The position numbers were made by a program, and so were the translations under genes. The notes below the pieces were generated by a model, which saw only the letters and a list, made by a program, of their open reading frames with translations, did no database searches and had not been told where the DNA came from. Positions 25,688-33,743 of a stretch of DNA of 64,000 nt are shown here, in pieces. Each line of letters opens with the position of its first letter. The stretch's first letter is position 1. The stretch is taken from NCBI GenBank assembly GCA_020073085.1, contig JAIQFV010000005.1, positions 124,001 to 188,000 on the forward strand. The letters are read 5' to 3'. Origin of the DNA: Terriglobia bacterium. Lineage in GTDB: Bacteria > Acidobacteriota > Terriglobia > JAIQFV01.

Positions 25688-26545
25688 ATGTCAAAAGAAA
25701 CACTGGGGATTTTTCTTGCAATAATAGGTCTTGCAGTCGCATTTGTTCTATATTTGATTGACAAGTCTGGAAAGAGCACCCCGGTTATCACGGTTATTCT
25801 ATTGCTGATTACCGCAGGACTTTTCATTTGGGCTATATTGATATTGCCCTGGGTATGGACGCCGCAGTCCAGCGTGCTAAGAATTTGGAGAGTATCAGCG
25901 GTATCGTGTGTTGTGCTTCTATTGGTGGTTCGTTTCGCAATATGGATCTGGCCCCCCAGAGCGCACCCCATCTTGGATACTGAGGAACGGTCATCAAATG
26001 AGCACCAGAAACCAAGTGAGCCTGTCACTGCTTTCTCCCCAAAGGATGAGCGGCAGCTTCCTAAATCCCTCCAGATAGATGTGAAATTGCGGTTTGTGTA
26101 CCCGAAAGAGCCAGCTTTAGTGATCACAAATCCGTGTGGCGCGGCTGCCAAAAATATAAAATGGACAGTCGCGCTATGGAACATGGATCTGCCCGACCGA
26201 AACGATCCATTGCCGATCCCAGTCTCCATATTTGATTGGATAAAACCGCACGAAGAAGGAGGCCCACAAAACCTCTTTAGTAGCCCTCTTGTAGCCCCAC
26301 TATTGAAACCGGGCAATCGGTTGTTTGGGTCAGCGTCAGTAGATTGCCCCGAATGCGTTAGGGGGAGGACGTATGTTGTCTATATCGTTCTGGGCAGCGG
26401 AGGTTGGTTCTCAGAAATGGAGACCGAAAAATCAGGCGACATTCTTATCCCCAAGAATTTTTTGAAGGAGTCAAGAGAAGAATATTTCAAATCACTCGAA
26501 GCCGCAGTCCCGGTGGCCTCGCGGCTCCCCATTGCTGAGAAATGA
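25688..26545 (+). CDS. Membrane protein of unknown function
   Basis: A 285-residue protein. Three hydrophobic helices lie in the first 90 residues (LGIFLAIIGLAVAFVLYLI, VITVILLLITAGLFIWAILI, VSCVVLLLVVRFAIWIW). A soluble region of about 190 residues follows, with an Ig-like or beta-rich character (IDVKLRFVYPKEPALVITNP, ECVRGRTYVVYIVLG). No catalytic motif was recognised. Codon use and lower GC differ from the core genes, consistent with accessory DNA. There is no strong ribosome site before 25688. It sits between the Rep remnant and another unknown gene, and probably forms part of the same acquired segment. Confidence 0.65.
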   Translation: MSKETLGIFLAIIGLAVAFVLYLIDKSGKSTPVITVILLLITAGLFIWAILILPWVWTPQSSVLRIWRVSAVSCVVLLLVVRFAIWIWPPRAHPILDTEERSSNEHQKPSEPVTAFSPKDERQLPKSLQIDVKLRFVYPKEPALVITNPCGAAAKNIKWTVALWNMDLPDRNDPLPIPVSIFDWIKPHEEGGPQNLFSSPLVAPLLKPGNRLFGSASVDCPECVRGRTYVVYIVLGSGGWFSEMETEKSGDILIPKNFLKESREEYFKSLEAAVPVASRLPIAEK

Positions 26546-26861
26546 TGACATTTTTCGAATCTTTTCCTGATTTCAATTCATAATTATTCAGGAGAAGGAA
26601 TTTTGAAGCTGCGACTCGAAGCAAAGACAGATGTCAAAATGAAAGGCCTGGACGTGGGACATTTTTTAGCCTCCCCCTCGAAATGAAAATTGAAAAGATC
26701 TCGCCCCAAGCTTATACTCTAAATTGATGGGCCAGCTGGCCTTCTTGTTTGAGTGTCGAGTTTAACTGGGTTGATTAGGCCGCCGTGATTGTGGGGTCTT
26801 CTTGTAAGCCTAGGCCTAGTACGATTAATCCTATGGTAGGTGCCCTGGGTTTGGAGGCATG
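26546..26861. other. Intergenic region with a strong promoter
   Basis: About 315 AT-rich bases. It contains a sigma-70-like promoter (26690-26718) and, just after it, the 12-bp palindrome GGCCAGCTGGCC (26731-26742). No gene was seen. Confidence 0.5.
26690..26718 (+). promoter_or_regulatory. Sigma-70-type promoter
   Basis: TTGAAA (26690-26695), 17-base spacer, TATACT (26713-26718): each hexamer matches consensus at five of six positions. It drives the gene at 26862 with a leader of about 135 nt, which includes the GGCCAGCTGGCC palindrome. Confidence 0.6.
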
Positions 26862-28259
26862 ATGGAACTGGACTTACCCCCTGTAGCGGTTCTCGCTGCC
26901 AGTGAGAAGCTCTGGGTCGCAGAGTCGGTAGCTGACCTCAAATCCCACTTGGAGCGGTCTGGGCTAAAGAAGGAACTCCTGCGTCAAGCCGGCTGGACAC
27001 TGGACAGCTATAATTACGTGTCCCCCGCCGCGTCTGGCTTTGTCACATCGCCTGCTGGTTCTCTGAATCCATTCTCACCGGCCTTCAAGTGTTCAAACCT
27101 CGAATGTCGGCTGCGATCCGCTGACGATTTCGTCAAGACTGTGGCGCTGTATGTCGATCACTTGGTGGTGCCCGATCCACTAACGGGCGCGTTCGCCCAA
27201 GACGAAGTTGACTACGACAACTTGTTCTCGTTATTGGCGGTATATCGATACGTCCTACCACTAATACGCGAAGGCCTACTTAGCTTTGCTCGCCCTGTGA
27301 GGCACTACTGCAAAGAGTGCGCTGAACGTGTTGATGGGAAGGCGGGCGTGGCCGCTGAGCGCATCCTCGCAGAAACCACGGCCGACCTGAGGATTGAATT
27401 CTGGACGCCGGAGATCCTAGCGGTTCGCTGCCCCGCACTGTTCGCAGACCCCCAGCACCCTTTGACATGGGCGTTTCCTTTGTCCAAGGAGGATGCGGCG
27501 CGATTCGCAGCCCAATCAGGCGGCCTTAGTAGGCAACGTCTCCTCGAATTCGTTATGCCCCTGCTCGCGCGGAGGTTGAAGTCCGTAGCTTTGACCGCCT
27601 TGTTAGAAATGTCCACAGCACAGGACGTCCACGCAACAGTCTTAGCCAGTGCACGTGCTGAGTTGCTTTGTTTTGCCGAAACGGACGGTGTGCGACCGTC
27701 CATGGTCGGGCTCGAACAATGGGAGGACCTCCGATCTATCGACCTGCCTTGGATTCATGAATTGACTCCAGCTGAGTGCTTGGTGCTCCGAAGGGAGGCC
27801 AAGACGGCGTTGCCGAGGCTGAGGGCACTGTTGGCCGCGGCGTTCGACAAGGACAATGGCGCACCACGAAACATCGAAACAGTCCTGACTGATTTGAGGG
27901 CTCAGGTGGCAGAAGTCGAAGCTGAGATCCGAACGGTGGAAAAGCTGGGTGAAGGACGCTACAAGGTGGCGGTCGAGGGTCTAGGGCTTGCGTTCGTGCT
28001 GTATGGGCTCTCAACAGGTATTCCGGCTATTGCAGGTGCTGGGTTGGCCGGCCTCATGGCGGCGTTGGCTCACACCCAGAAGGGCGAGCGCGAGACCGTC
28101 AGTAAAAAGCTCAAGATTGAATCAGCCCCGGCGTTCGCGCTCGTCACGGCGAAGCAAATCCTCGGAAGACGTTTGGCCGGCGAGGCGCCTAACCAGCGCC
28201 TGAAGCCGACGCCCACGAAGTCTAGGCGGACGCAGCCGCGCATTAGACGTGGACGTTAG
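26862..28259 (+). CDS. Unknown soluble protein with C-terminal hydrophobic segment and attC-like tail
   Basis: About 465 residues. I prefer the second of two adjacent ATGs (26862) because GGAGG is four bases before it but only one base before the first. No family was recognised. A CxxC-type pair lies in the middle (HYCKECAERVDG). Predicted helices dominate, with a short coiled stretch (TDLRAQVAEVEAEIRTVEKLG) and then a Gly/Ala-rich hydrophobic segment (LAFVLYGLSTGIPAIAGAGLAGLMAAL). The last 25 residues (starting PNQRLKPTPTK) are encoded by a sequence resembling an integron attC site, and the stop codon lies inside its right core. Such tails occur on many unrelated environmental proteins, so the tail is probably not functional protein. 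Confidence 0.7.
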   Translation: MELDLPPVAVLAASEKLWVAESVADLKSHLERSGLKKELLRQAGWTLDSYNYVSPAASGFVTSPAGSLNPFSPAFKCSNLECRLRSADDFVKTVALYVDHLVVPDPLTGAFAQDEVDYDNLFSLLAVYRYVLPLIREGLLSFARPVRHYCKECAERVDGKAGVAAERILAETTADLRIEFWTPEILAVRCPALFADPQHPLTWAFPLSKEDAARFAAQSGGLSRQRLLEFVMPLLARRLKSVALTALLEMSTAQDVHATVLASARAELLCFAETDGVRPSMVGLEQWEDLRSIDLPWIHELTPAECLVLRREAKTALPRLRALLAAAFDKDNGAPRNIETVLTDLRAQVAEVEAEIRTVEKLGEGRYKVAVEGLGLAFVLYGLSTGIPAIAGAGLAGLMAALAHTQKGERETVSKKLKIESAPAFALVTAKQILGRRLAGEAPNQRLKPTPTKSRRTQPRIRRGR

Positions 28260-28261
28260 GT
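28187..28261. other. attC-like sequence at the gene's 3' end
   Basis: GCCTAAC (28187-28193) matches the attC R'' core RYYYAAC, and GTTAGGT (28255-28261) matches the R' core GTTRRRY. They are 75 bp apart end to end, within the attC size range. The inner L boxes pair poorly, so it may be a decayed or unrelated element. No integrase gene is in the window. Confidence 0.35.
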
Positions 28262-28458
28262 CGGATTCGTGGAGCTTGGAAAGATTGAGCACTTGCAAAC
28301 ACCAAGAAATTCGGTATATTGATGAGCATGAAGATGTGCAACAGACTGGTTATTGCCGATGCCAAACGGGTGCTTCTCTTGGTCAATTCTGTTGTACATT
28401 CGTTGCTTGTCAATGACGCATAATTGCTAACTAATTCTGAATAAACAGAGTATCGAGA

Positions 28459-28530
<72 letters not shown>

Positions 28531-28572
28531 CTGGATACTCTCAGAAAAAGATTTCAACCATCCCCCGCTTTT

Positions 28573-28611
28573 AAATTCCAAATTCCAAAATCCAAATTCC
28601 AAACAAAACCC
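28573..28611. repeat. Left 39-bp inverted repeat of the four-helix-bundle element
   Basis: Built from 6-8 base units of the AAATTCC/AAAATCC type. It is the exact reverse complement of 29049-29087. The unit pattern continues inward to about 28630 with less perfect pairing. Confidence 0.9.
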
Positions 28612-28666
28612 AAATTCCAAAATCCAAACAGAAGCTAACCCCCAAAGAATCGCGGGAGACTCACCA

Positions 28667-29023
28667 ATGGAGAACAATAAACCCAAGGATCTTCAGGAAA
28701 GGACATTTCTGTTCGCTAAAAACGTCAGAGATTTCGTGAAGCTTCTGCCTCGGACGGTGTGCAATCTTGAGGACGTACGGCAATTAATCCGAAGCTCGGG
28801 TTCCGTCGCTGCGAATTTCGTTGAGGCGAATGAGTCTCTGAGTAAGAAGGATTTCTTGATGCGGATTAAAATATGCCGGAAGGAGGCCAAGGAAAGCCAT
28901 CTCTGGCTCCGTTTGCTTGAGGTGGAATCCACAGGAAATTGCGAAAAGGGAAGGGAATTGCTCCTGGGAGAAGCAAGAGAACTTGTTCTGATCCTTTCTT
29001 CCATCATCTCCAAGAACAGTTAG
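28667..29023 (+). CDS. Four-helix-bundle protein (S23/IVS-encoded, bAvd-like)
   Basis: A 118-residue all-helical protein of the four-helix-bundle family. Members include proteins encoded in 23S rRNA intervening sequences and the Avd accessory protein of diversity-generating retroelements. Family signatures are LIRSSGSVAANFVEA and FLMRIKICRKEAKESHLWLRLLE. I chose ATG 28667 since the upstream extension runs through the repeat and the tRNA; GGGAG lies about nine bases before it. Family members bind nucleic acid or partner proteins through a basic pore. Here the gene is enclosed by perfect 39-bp inverted repeats, with no reverse transcriptase nearby. That favours an IVS-like mobile unit over a retroelement component. 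Confidence 0.88.
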   Translation: MENNKPKDLQERTFLFAKNVRDFVKLLPRTVCNLEDVRQLIRSSGSVAANFVEANESLSKKDFLMRIKICRKEAKESHLWLRLLEVESTGNCEKGRELLLGEARELVLILSSIISKNS

Positions 29024-29048
29024 GACGGGCTATTGGAATTTGGATTTT

Positions 29049-29087
29049 GGGTTTTGTTTGGAATTTGGATTTTGGAATTTGGAATTT
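29049..29087. repeat. Right 39-bp inverted repeat of the four-helix-bundle element
   Basis: Exact reverse complement of 28573-28611, starting 26 bases after the gene's stop codon. Transcribed as RNA, the two arms would pair and present the gene as a single large hairpin loop of about 440 nt. Confidence 0.9.
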
Positions 29088-29139
29088 CGTCTCGCTTGGG
29101 GCACAATAGCGCAAATTCCTATCCATCGAGGAGGACAGC

Positions 29140-30675
29140 TTGGCATACGAGGACCTGCGAGGGTTCGTTGAAGCATTGGAAAAAGCCGGCGAGTTGAAGC
29201 GCATTACGGCTGAGGTGAACTGCGAGCTGGAGATCACCGAAATCACCGACCGCATCTCTAAGGCCGGCGGCCCGGCTTTGCTGTTCGAGAACGTGAAAGG
29301 TTATTCCGTCCCGGTGTTGATCAATGCGCTCGGATCAGAAGGCCGCATCCTGCTCGGCCTTGAGGCGAAATCGTATGCAGAGATTACCGAACGCATTGAA
29401 GCCTTTCTCGACTTCAAATCCCCCGAGGGCCTCATCGATAAGATCAAGCTCGTCCCCCAGTTGATGGAAATGGGATCTTTCTTTCCCAAAAGCGTCGGCA
29501 GCGGATCCTCGAAAGAGGTCATTCTGAAATCGGATTTCGATCTCAACCGCTTTCCCATTCTGAAGTGCTGGCCGATGGACGCGGGACGCTTCATCACCTT
29601 TCCCCTGGTCTTTACCCACGACCCGGAGACGGGCCGGCGCAATTGCGGGGTCTACCGCATGCAGGTCTTCGATGGACAGACCACCGGCATGCACTGGCAG
29701 ATCCACAAGCACGGGGCGGAGCATTTTCGCCATGCCCAGCGTGCCGCCGGGACGGGCCCGCAACAGGACAAGAAGGAAACAGCGGATGTTGCCGGAGGCA
29801 AGTCACGACCTTCAAGCCGGCGCCTGGAAGTGGCGGTCGCCATCGGCAGTGATCCCGCAACGATGCTGGCCGGGGTCCTCCCGCTTCCCGAAGGGGTCGA
29901 CGAGATGCTGATCTCGGGTTTTCTCCGGAAGAAGCCGGTCACCCTGGTCCGAGCGGAAACGGTGAACGTGGAGGTCCCCGCCAATGCGGAGATCATTCTG
30001 GAAGGGTACGTGGACCTCAATGAGTTGCGGAAGGAAGGACCATTTGGTGACCATACCGGCTACTACTCGCTGGACGATCTTTATCCCGTCTTTCATTTGA
30101 CCTGCATCACGCACCGCCGCAATCCCATTTACGCCACCACGATTGTCGGTCGCCCCCCCATGGAAGACTGCCACATGGGTTACGCGATCGAGCGCATCTT
30201 CCTGCCGCTGATGCGAAAGCAGTTTCCGGAAATCATCGATTACCACATGCCGTTTGAGGGGATTTTCCATAACCTGATGATTGTTTCCATTCGAAAATCC
30301 TATCCGGGTCACGCCCGGAAGGTGATGAACGGGATCTGGTCGTTGCCGCAGGCCATGTTTACCAAATGCATCGTGGTGGTCGATGAGGACGTAGCGGTGC
30401 GCGATCCCCGGGAGGTCGTGTGGAAGGCGCTGAATCACATCGACCCGGAGCGGGACATTCAATTTATGCTGGGTCCGGTGGACTCTCTGGACCATTCCTC
30501 GCGACTTCCCAACTTCGGCTCCAAGATGGGCATCGATGCCACCACCAAGTGGCCTGGTGAAGGGTTCACCCGCCCCTGGCCGGGGGAGATCAAGATGGAT
30601 GAGGAAACCATCCGGCGCGTGGACGAGATGGTTCCCCTGCTGGGTCTCTCCGCGTGGCTCAAAAAGAAAGGCTGA
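29140..30675 (+). CDS. UbiD-family (de)carboxylase
   Basis: A 511-residue protein of the UbiD family, which uses prenylated FMN to (de)carboxylate aromatic or alpha,beta-unsaturated acids; relatives act in ubiquinone and menaquinone synthesis. The family block from NCGVYRMQVFDG through TTGMHWQIHKHG is present, as are LPEGVDEMLISGF, ILEGYVDLNELRKEGPFGDHTGYY and the C-terminal GIDATTKWPGEGF. Start is TTG 29140, supported by GAGGAGG about seven bases upstream. A Lys/Gly-rich insertion (around residues 205-225) is longer than in Escherichia coli UbiD. No UbiX partner is adjacent. A quinone-biosynthesis role is the default; an aromatic-acid role cannot be excluded. Confidence 0.88.
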   Translation: MAYEDLRGFVEALEKAGELKRITAEVNCELEITEITDRISKAGGPALLFENVKGYSVPVLINALGSEGRILLGLEAKSYAEITERIEAFLDFKSPEGLIDKIKLVPQLMEMGSFFPKSVGSGSSKEVILKSDFDLNRFPILKCWPMDAGRFITFPLVFTHDPETGRRNCGVYRMQVFDGQTTGMHWQIHKHGAEHFRHAQRAAGTGPQQDKKETADVAGGKSRPSSRRLEVAVAIGSDPATMLAGVLPLPEGVDEMLISGFLRKKPVTLVRAETVNVEVPANAEIILEGYVDLNELRKEGPFGDHTGYYSLDDLYPVFHLTCITHRRNPIYATTIVGRPPMEDCHMGYAIERIFLPLMRKQFPEIIDYHMPFEGIFHNLMIVSIRKSYPGHARKVMNGIWSLPQAMFTKCIVVVDEDVAVRDPREVVWKALNHIDPERDIQFMLGPVDSLDHSSRLPNFGSKMGIDATTKWPGEGFTRPWPGEIKMDEETIRRVDEMVPLLGLSAWLKKKG

Positions 30676-30891
30676 GGACGATTCCCGTCCGCCGGGGAGC
30701 GCCCCGCGGGGGTCAGATTTCGGGAGCCTAAGAGGCGAAGGAAAGTTTTAATTGAATTCGCCTGAAAGGTTCTGTGTTATGATGCGCGCCATGAGTGGCG
30801 TCATGGCAGGGGGCACGCACTCCGCTCGAGGGTTGCACGGTCTTGAGAGCCTGCCGTGGAAGTTCTCGCGCGCGAATTTCACTCGCTCACT

Positions 30892-30935
30892 TGTGACTGC
30901 CGTCACAGGATTCCCAAAGAAAATCAAGGTATTCT
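30892..30935 (+). promoter_or_regulatory. CRP/FNR-type operator with downstream -10 element
   Basis: TGTGA-CTGCCG-TCACA at 30892-30907 is a perfect CRP-type palindrome. TATTCT at 30930-30935 would place the site centre about 43 bases before the transcription start, the position used by class II activation. Genes downstream are the HTH protein and the pil operon. Confidence 0.5.
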
Positions 30936-31087
30936 AATAGTGGTGATTGCAGGGAAGCCCACAGCGTGTTGTACGAAATTTCCAAAAAAGGGGTAAATTA
31001 ACCTAAATAACAGGCGCAATCCCCGAAGAAAGAACTTGACTCGAACAAACGGGATGTAATAGAACCCGAGGCGCTGAGACCCGTCGA

Positions 31088-31115
31088 CCTTGAATCCATC
31101 ATTCAAGGGTTTTTT
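31088..31115 (+). terminator. Intrinsic terminator in the leader of the HTH gene
   Basis: CCTTGAAT and ATTCAAGG form a perfect 8-bp stem around CCATC, followed by GTTTTTT. It lies just upstream of the HTH start at 31135 and would act as a terminator or attenuator for transcripts from the preceding promoter. Confidence 0.75.
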
Positions 31116-31134
31116 ACTAGCCAGGACAAACGCC

Positions 31135-31335
31135 ATGAACATCCCGAAAGAAGTGATGAATATCCGCGAGGCCTCTCAATACCTGGGCATTTCACCTGAC
31201 ACACTGTACAAGTACGTGTCCTCAGCACGCATCCCGGCTTTCAAGCTCGGCAATCGCTGGCGCTTTAAGAAGACCATCCTCGATTCGTGGATGGAGCGAA
31301 AGAGTACCTTCCCCATCCGGTCGCGAAGCCGTTAA
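31135..31335 (+). CDS. Small helix-turn-helix DNA-binding protein (excisionase/MerR-like fold)
   Basis: A 66-residue protein from ATG 31135. A TTG at 31090 lies within the terminator stem and is unlikely. The sequence MNIREASQYLGISPDTLYKYV followed by RIPAFKLGNRWRFKK is the winged-helix signature of the excisionase (helix_turn_helix_17) family. It binds DNA. In many genomes such proteins precede pilM or other surface operons without any phage context, and no integrase is seen here. The pilM gene starts 55 bases later on the same strand, so it may be the first gene of that operon or its regulator. Confidence 0.85.
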   Translation: MNIPKEVMNIREASQYLGISPDTLYKYVSSARIPAFKLGNRWRFKKTILDSWMERKSTFPIRSRSR

Positions 31336-31390
31336 TGGGCGGGGGGATTTAGATTGAAGGGTTGCTTCTCAATCAGGGCGGACAAAAATC

Positions 31391-32437
31391 ATGTTTGGAC
31401 TGAGAGAAAAATCGGTTGTGGGGCTCGACATCGGCTCGAGCACGGTCAAGGTGTGCGAACTGAAGAAAAAGGGCCGCAGCATGGCGGTGGTGGCCGGGGG
31501 ATTTGAACCCCTGCCCGCCGACACGGTGGTGGACGGTGCCATCATGGACGCCAACTCCGTGGCCGAAGCCGTGAACCGGCTCTATCAACGGCTGGGAATC
31601 AAAAACCAGCGGGTGGCGACGGCGGTGTCGGGGCATTCCGTGATCTGCAAGAAGATCACGGTGCCTCAGATGACCGAAGAGGATTTGGCCGAGTCGATTC
31701 ACTGGGAGGCCGAGCAGCACATCCCCTTCGACATTTCCGACGTCAACCTCGACTACCAGGTCCTGAAGAGCTCCAGTGCCACGGCCCTGGATGTCCTGCT
31801 GGTGGCGGTCAAACGCGACAAGATCTGGAATCATACCCAGGCACTGATCCAGGCCGGGAAGAGCCCCGCCATCGTCGACTTTGATGCCTTCGCGCTTCAG
31901 AACGCCTATGAGGTCAATTACGAGCCGGCCCCGACGCTGTGTGTCGGCCTCCTCAACATCGGCGCCAGTGTGATGAACATCAACATCGTGAAGAACGGGG
32001 AGTCGCTGTTTACCCGGGACGTTTCCATCGGCGGAAACCAGTATACGGATGTGTTTCAGAAGGAGATGAACCTGGGCTTCGAGGAGGCAGAGAAGGTGAA
32101 GCGCGCCAAAGGGCCTGCCCCCGTCGACGAGAAGACCCGCCACACCCTGATTCAGTCGGTCTCGGAAGTCATGTTGCTCGAGATTCACAAGACGTTTGAC
32201 TTTTTCCGGGCCTCCCCCACGGGCGAACCCATTCAGCGAGTGTATGTGTCGGGGGGCACGGCGCGCATTGAAGGCTTGATTGAATATCTCCGGGAGAAAT
32301 TGGGAATCCCGGTGGAAGAACTGGACCCGTTTCGCAAGATTAGCCTCGACGAATCCAAAGTGGATGCGGCTAAATTGCGGGACATCTCACCGGCCATGGC
32401 CGTAGTCGTTGGCCTGGCCTTACGCAGCTTCGACTAA
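31391..32437 (+). CDS. pilM: Type IV pilus assembly protein PilM
   Basis: A 348-residue actin-like ATPase. VVGLDIGSSTVKVCEL is the phosphate-1 motif. YVSGGTARIEGL near the C-terminus is the adenosine motif. The first protein of the classical pilMNOPQ order, it sits at the inner face of the membrane and binds the PilN N-terminus. All five genes follow on the same strand with short gaps or overlaps, so this is the start of the operon. The length is typical for the family (about 350). PilN follows after five bases. Confidence 0.95.
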   Translation: MFGLREKSVVGLDIGSSTVKVCELKKKGRSMAVVAGGFEPLPADTVVDGAIMDANSVAEAVNRLYQRLGIKNQRVATAVSGHSVICKKITVPQMTEEDLAESIHWEAEQHIPFDISDVNLDYQVLKSSSATALDVLLVAVKRDKIWNHTQALIQAGKSPAIVDFDAFALQNAYEVNYEPAPTLCVGLLNIGASVMNINIVKNGESLFTRDVSIGGNQYTDVFQKEMNLGFEEAEKVKRAKGPAPVDEKTRHTLIQSVSEVMLLEIHKTFDFFRASPTGEPIQRVYVSGGTARIEGLIEYLREKLGIPVEELDPFRKISLDESKVDAAKLRDISPAMAVVVGLALRSFD

Positions 32438-32442
32438 AACTT

Positions 32443-33033
32443 ATGATACGCATCAATCTGCTCGGTGAACGCAAAAAACCGCTTGTTACTTTAAAGACGC
32501 CGTCCGGACCTCCCAAGTCGTCCTTCCTGATCCTGATGCTCCTCCTGGTCTTCGTCGCGGCGGCTGCCTACCTCTATCAGCGCTATTCGATGTTGAACCG
32601 TGAACTGACCACCGTTCAGGGTCAGGTCAACGACGCCAAGGCGCAGAAAGAGAAGAAGCAGAAACTGCTGAAGGAGATCGAAGGGTTTGAGAACAGGAAG
32701 AAGATCCTGGAGGCCCGGATCGCGGTCATTGACGAACTGAAGAAGAACCAGCTGGGGCCGATCCAGTGGCTCAATGCGCTCAGCGAGGCGGTCGATCAGA
32801 GCCAAACCGTGTGGCTGATCTCGGTCGGGCAGACGGAAGATCACATGACCATTGACGGGCTCTCGACCTCCCTCAACGGGGTGGCGAATTTTGTGGCGAC
32901 CTTGAAACGATCGAGCGCTTTTTCCAACGTCTCCATCAACGAAACCACGCAGACCAACGTTTCGGGGATGGAGGGATACTCTTTTTCTGTCACTCTGGAC
33001 ACGAAAGTAAGAAATCTGGCAGCTAAATCGTAA
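32443..33033 (+). CDS. pilN: Type IV pilus inner-membrane protein PilN
   Basis: A 196-residue protein that starts MIRINLLGERKKPL, the conserved cytoplasmic motif that docks on PilM. A single membrane segment (FLILMLLLVFVAAAAYLYQ, about residues 27-46) follows, then a coiled coil (about 50-90) and a ferredoxin-like periplasmic domain. It belongs to the alignment subcomplex linking PilM to PilO and PilP. Translational spacing of five bases after pilM suggests coupled expression. Confidence 0.93.
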   Translation: MIRINLLGERKKPLVTLKTPSGPPKSSFLILMLLLVFVAAAAYLYQRYSMLNRELTTVQGQVNDAKAQKEKKQKLLKEIEGFENRKKILEARIAVIDELKKNQLGPIQWLNALSEAVDQSQTVWLISVGQTEDHMTIDGLSTSLNGVANFVATLKRSSAFSNVSINETTQTNVSGMEGYSFSVTLDTKVRNLAAKS

Positions 33034-33057
33034 ATCGAAGAAGAAGGTTTTCCCACC

Positions 33058-33708
33058 ATGGCCTTCGAAAAATTCACCAACATACCCTGGTATTTACAAC
33101 TCCTGATCCTTGCCGTCGTCGCCGGCCTTCTGGTGGTTGGCGTCGAGGCGGTCTATTTTCGGGACATGTCCACGAAAATCGATGATCAAAAAAGTCAGCT
33201 CGACAGCCTGAAGAAGGATCTGGAGAAGCTGGCGGGGGTCGAAAAGCGCCACAGTGATTTCAAGGCGACGAATGCTCGCCTGGAACAACAGCTGGCGGGG
33301 TTGCGTACGGTCCTTCCCAATGACCGTGACACCGATGTCCTGATCAAGCAATTCCAGGAGATTGCGTCGCGGAGCAACGTTCGATTGTTGCATTTGCTGG
33401 CCAAACCGGTGACCAAGCGTGAGACCTCCTCTCCTCAGGAGGCCCCGGCCAAGAAGGGCGAAGCCCCGCAACCCCGGCTCTACAATGAGATTTCCTTTAC
33501 GCTGGAGCTGTCGGGCAGCTATGCCGGCATGGGCATGTTCTTCGACCGCATCGGGCATTTGCCGAGGATCGTGAATGTCAGCGATCTCGCGATCGCCACC
33601 GCGACCAATCCCGGGAAGGTCCACTTGAAGACGGCGCCTGCGAAGGGGACGACGGACACCATTGTGGCCTCATGCACCGCCACCGCTTACTTTACCTCGG
33701 AAGAGTAG
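33058..33708 (+). CDS. pilO: Type IV pilus inner-membrane protein PilO
   Basis: A 216-residue protein with an N-terminal membrane helix (LQLLILAVVAGLLVVGVEAVYF), a coiled coil (about 40-85; SQLDSLKKDLEKLAGVEK) and a ferredoxin-like domain. The conserved block is LPNDRDTDVLIKQFQEIASRSNV. It pairs with PilN in the periplasm. A Pro/Lys/Ala-rich insertion (about 122-140) interrupts the domain. ATG 33058 lies inside CCACCATGG, with GAAGAAGG upstream. Confidence 0.92.
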   Translation: MAFEKFTNIPWYLQLLILAVVAGLLVVGVEAVYFRDMSTKIDDQKSQLDSLKKDLEKLAGVEKRHSDFKATNARLEQQLAGLRTVLPNDRDTDVLIKQFQEIASRSNVRLLHLLAKPVTKRETSSPQEAPAKKGEAPQPRLYNEISFTLELSGSYAGMGMFFDRIGHLPRIVNVSDLAIATATNPGKVHLKTAPAKGTTDTIVASCTATAYFTSEE

Positions 33709-33743
33709 AAGGCTCCGGGGAGCGAATCCTGGATTTGTGATTT

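Larger units (their letters stand above)
30676..31134. other. Intergenic region with promoter, CRP-type site and terminator
   Basis: About 460 bases. It contains an extended -10 element, TGTTATGAT (30775-30783), a CRP-type operator (30892-30907) and an intrinsic terminator (31088-31115). The segment between them is transcribed in any reading of these signals and may hold a leader or small RNA. I cannot fold it into a known riboswitch. Confidence 0.5.

Noticed and set aside
26862-28261. Integron cassette array
   Set aside because: Only one weak attC-like site and no integrase; kept as a low-confidence solitary element.
28560-29090. Diversity-generating retroelement (because of the Avd-like protein)
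   Set aside because: No reverse transcriptase, template repeat or variable repeat was found nearby.
30752-30937. 61-codon ORF between ubiD and the HTH gene
   Set aside because: No ribosome site, no conserved features, and it overlaps the promoter and CRP-type site.
30940-31120. c-di-GMP or other riboswitch upstream of the pil operon
   Set aside because: Tried to match GEMM-type conserved bases; none fit. Only the terminator is secure.
31135-31335. Prophage or integrative element (because of the excisionase-like HTH)
   Set aside because: No integrase, phage gene or attachment site nearby; the gene is directly linked to pilM.
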